Part shown: positions 63,580-64,000 of the stretch, one piece after another
How positions within the stretch are numbered: position 1 is the stretch's first letter
Layout: every line of letters begins with the position of its first letter
Assembly: GCF_000711895.1 (NCBI RefSeq)
Contig: NZ_JONO01000025.1
Location: forward strand, 1 to 64,000
Source of the DNA: Photorhabdus australis DSM 17609
GTDB taxonomy: Bacteria; Pseudomonadota; Gammaproteobacteria; Enterobacterales; Enterobacteriaceae
Length of the DNA: 64,000 bases
Direction of reading: 5' to 3'
Notes under the pieces: generated by a model
The model's input: the letters and a program-made list of their open reading frames with translations, nothing else
Told to the model about the DNA's origin: nothing
The model's database searches: none
Made by a program: the position numbers and the translations under genes

Positions 63580-64000
63580 GCATTCGGTGCCTTTCACTCT
63601 TTTAATTTTTCTGTTCCCTCCTTAAATTTCTTATTTCGATGTATGTTTTATTGAAAAAGAGGTTTAGTGAATTTTCTTTTTCTTGGCACTAACCGTCCGT
63701 TTTATATGGTAATTTATTATTTTGTTATATTCTGACGACAATTGATATATTGACTGTCTCAAATAGGAGACTTTTAATGTTTTGAATTCTAATAAAAAAT
63801 TCAGAATTTGTGAGATATTGTCTCAAATAAGAGACAGTGAATAAAGTGAGCTTTGTGATGGCTTGTTTTCTCGTTGTAATAAATGGAGAAATAGCTGATG
63901 AAGCGAGGTAGTCTTCATCTGAATAAGAGTTGGCACGTTAAATGCATTACTTAAAGACGTAGATGCTCATCCTATTTCTTATGATAGCATAGGCTTCATA
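63580..64000. other. AT-rich region after the tRNA genes, no gene seen
   Basis: About 420 AT-rich bases up to the window edge. No reading frame looks real. The only structure noted is the palindrome pair at 63754-63838. Confidence 0.6.
63754..63838. repeat. Two TGTCTC-N6-GAGACA palindromes bounding an 85-bp segment
   Basis: GTCTC-AAATAG-GAGAC (63756-63771) and TGTCTC-AAATAA-GAGACA (63819-63836) lie 64 bases apart. The segment begins CTGTCTC and ends with its reverse complement GAGACAG, so its ends form inverted repeats like those of a small transposable element. TGA flanks both ends. Alternatively the two palindromes are a pair of operators for an unseen gene to the right. Confidence 0.45.

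Noticed and set aside
63398-63583. A minus-strand 61-codon frame across the tRNA-Leu and tRNA-Pro genes.
   Set aside because: It is a shadow of tRNA genes.

Overview
The window looks like the chromosome of a Gram-negative enterobacterium of the Photorhabdus/Xenorhabdus type (Morganellaceae). The right half keeps the enterobacterial order ilvY-ilvC-rep-gppA-rhlB-trxA-rho, then a complete enterobacterial common antigen (ECA) operon wecA-wzzE-wecB-wecC-rffG-rffH-wecD-wecE-wzxE-wecF-wzyE-wecG, a yifK-type permease, and an Arg-His-Leu-Pro tRNA cluster. Moderately AT-rich core genes, an ERIC element and a LuxE-type enzyme fit that group. The genus assignment is inference.

Positions 1-29438 are one Mu-like transposable prophage read backwards, cut by the left edge of the window. 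From right to left it holds the transposition end, a repressor facing the early operon, ner, transposase A, ATPase B, a run of small early genes, gemA, a Mor-type activator, lysis genes (endolysin, holin-like, nested Rz/Rz1), packaging genes, head genes, and a contractile tail ending in a partial tail-fibre gene. Late genes overlap tightly. Three items are easy to miss: the 59-aa gp38 gene, a frameshifted tail assembly chaperone, and a promoter/tRNA-like/terminator unit on the opposite strand inside the late operon.

The prophage end at 29438 lies inside a short-chain dehydrogenase/reductase gene, which keeps only its first 80 codons. That gene is the last visible member of a minus-strand operon (35062 down to 29439) with a LuxE-type acyl-protein synthetase, an IscU-like scaffold, an IscS/NifS-type cysteine desulfurase, an acyl carrier protein, a FabF-type ketosynthase, a MaoC-type dehydratase and the interrupted reductase. 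A divergent flavoprotein monooxygenase-like gene and an AraC-type regulator lie beside it. I do not recognise this set as a known pathway. It looks like a fatty-acid-like chain builder tied to its own sulfur or Fe-S supply, and it is the best candidate here for an undescribed system. The rest of the operon should lie beyond the far end of the prophage.

From 38303 onward the content is core: branched-chain amino acid synthesis (ilvY/ilvC), Rep helicase, GppA, RhlB, thioredoxin, Rho, and the ECA genes. The latter build lipid-linked GlcNAc-ManNAcA-Fuc4NAc, flip it and polymerise it. A Trp-rich 33-codon ORF is coupled to wecA, and a small palindromic repeat pair lies beyond the tRNA genes.
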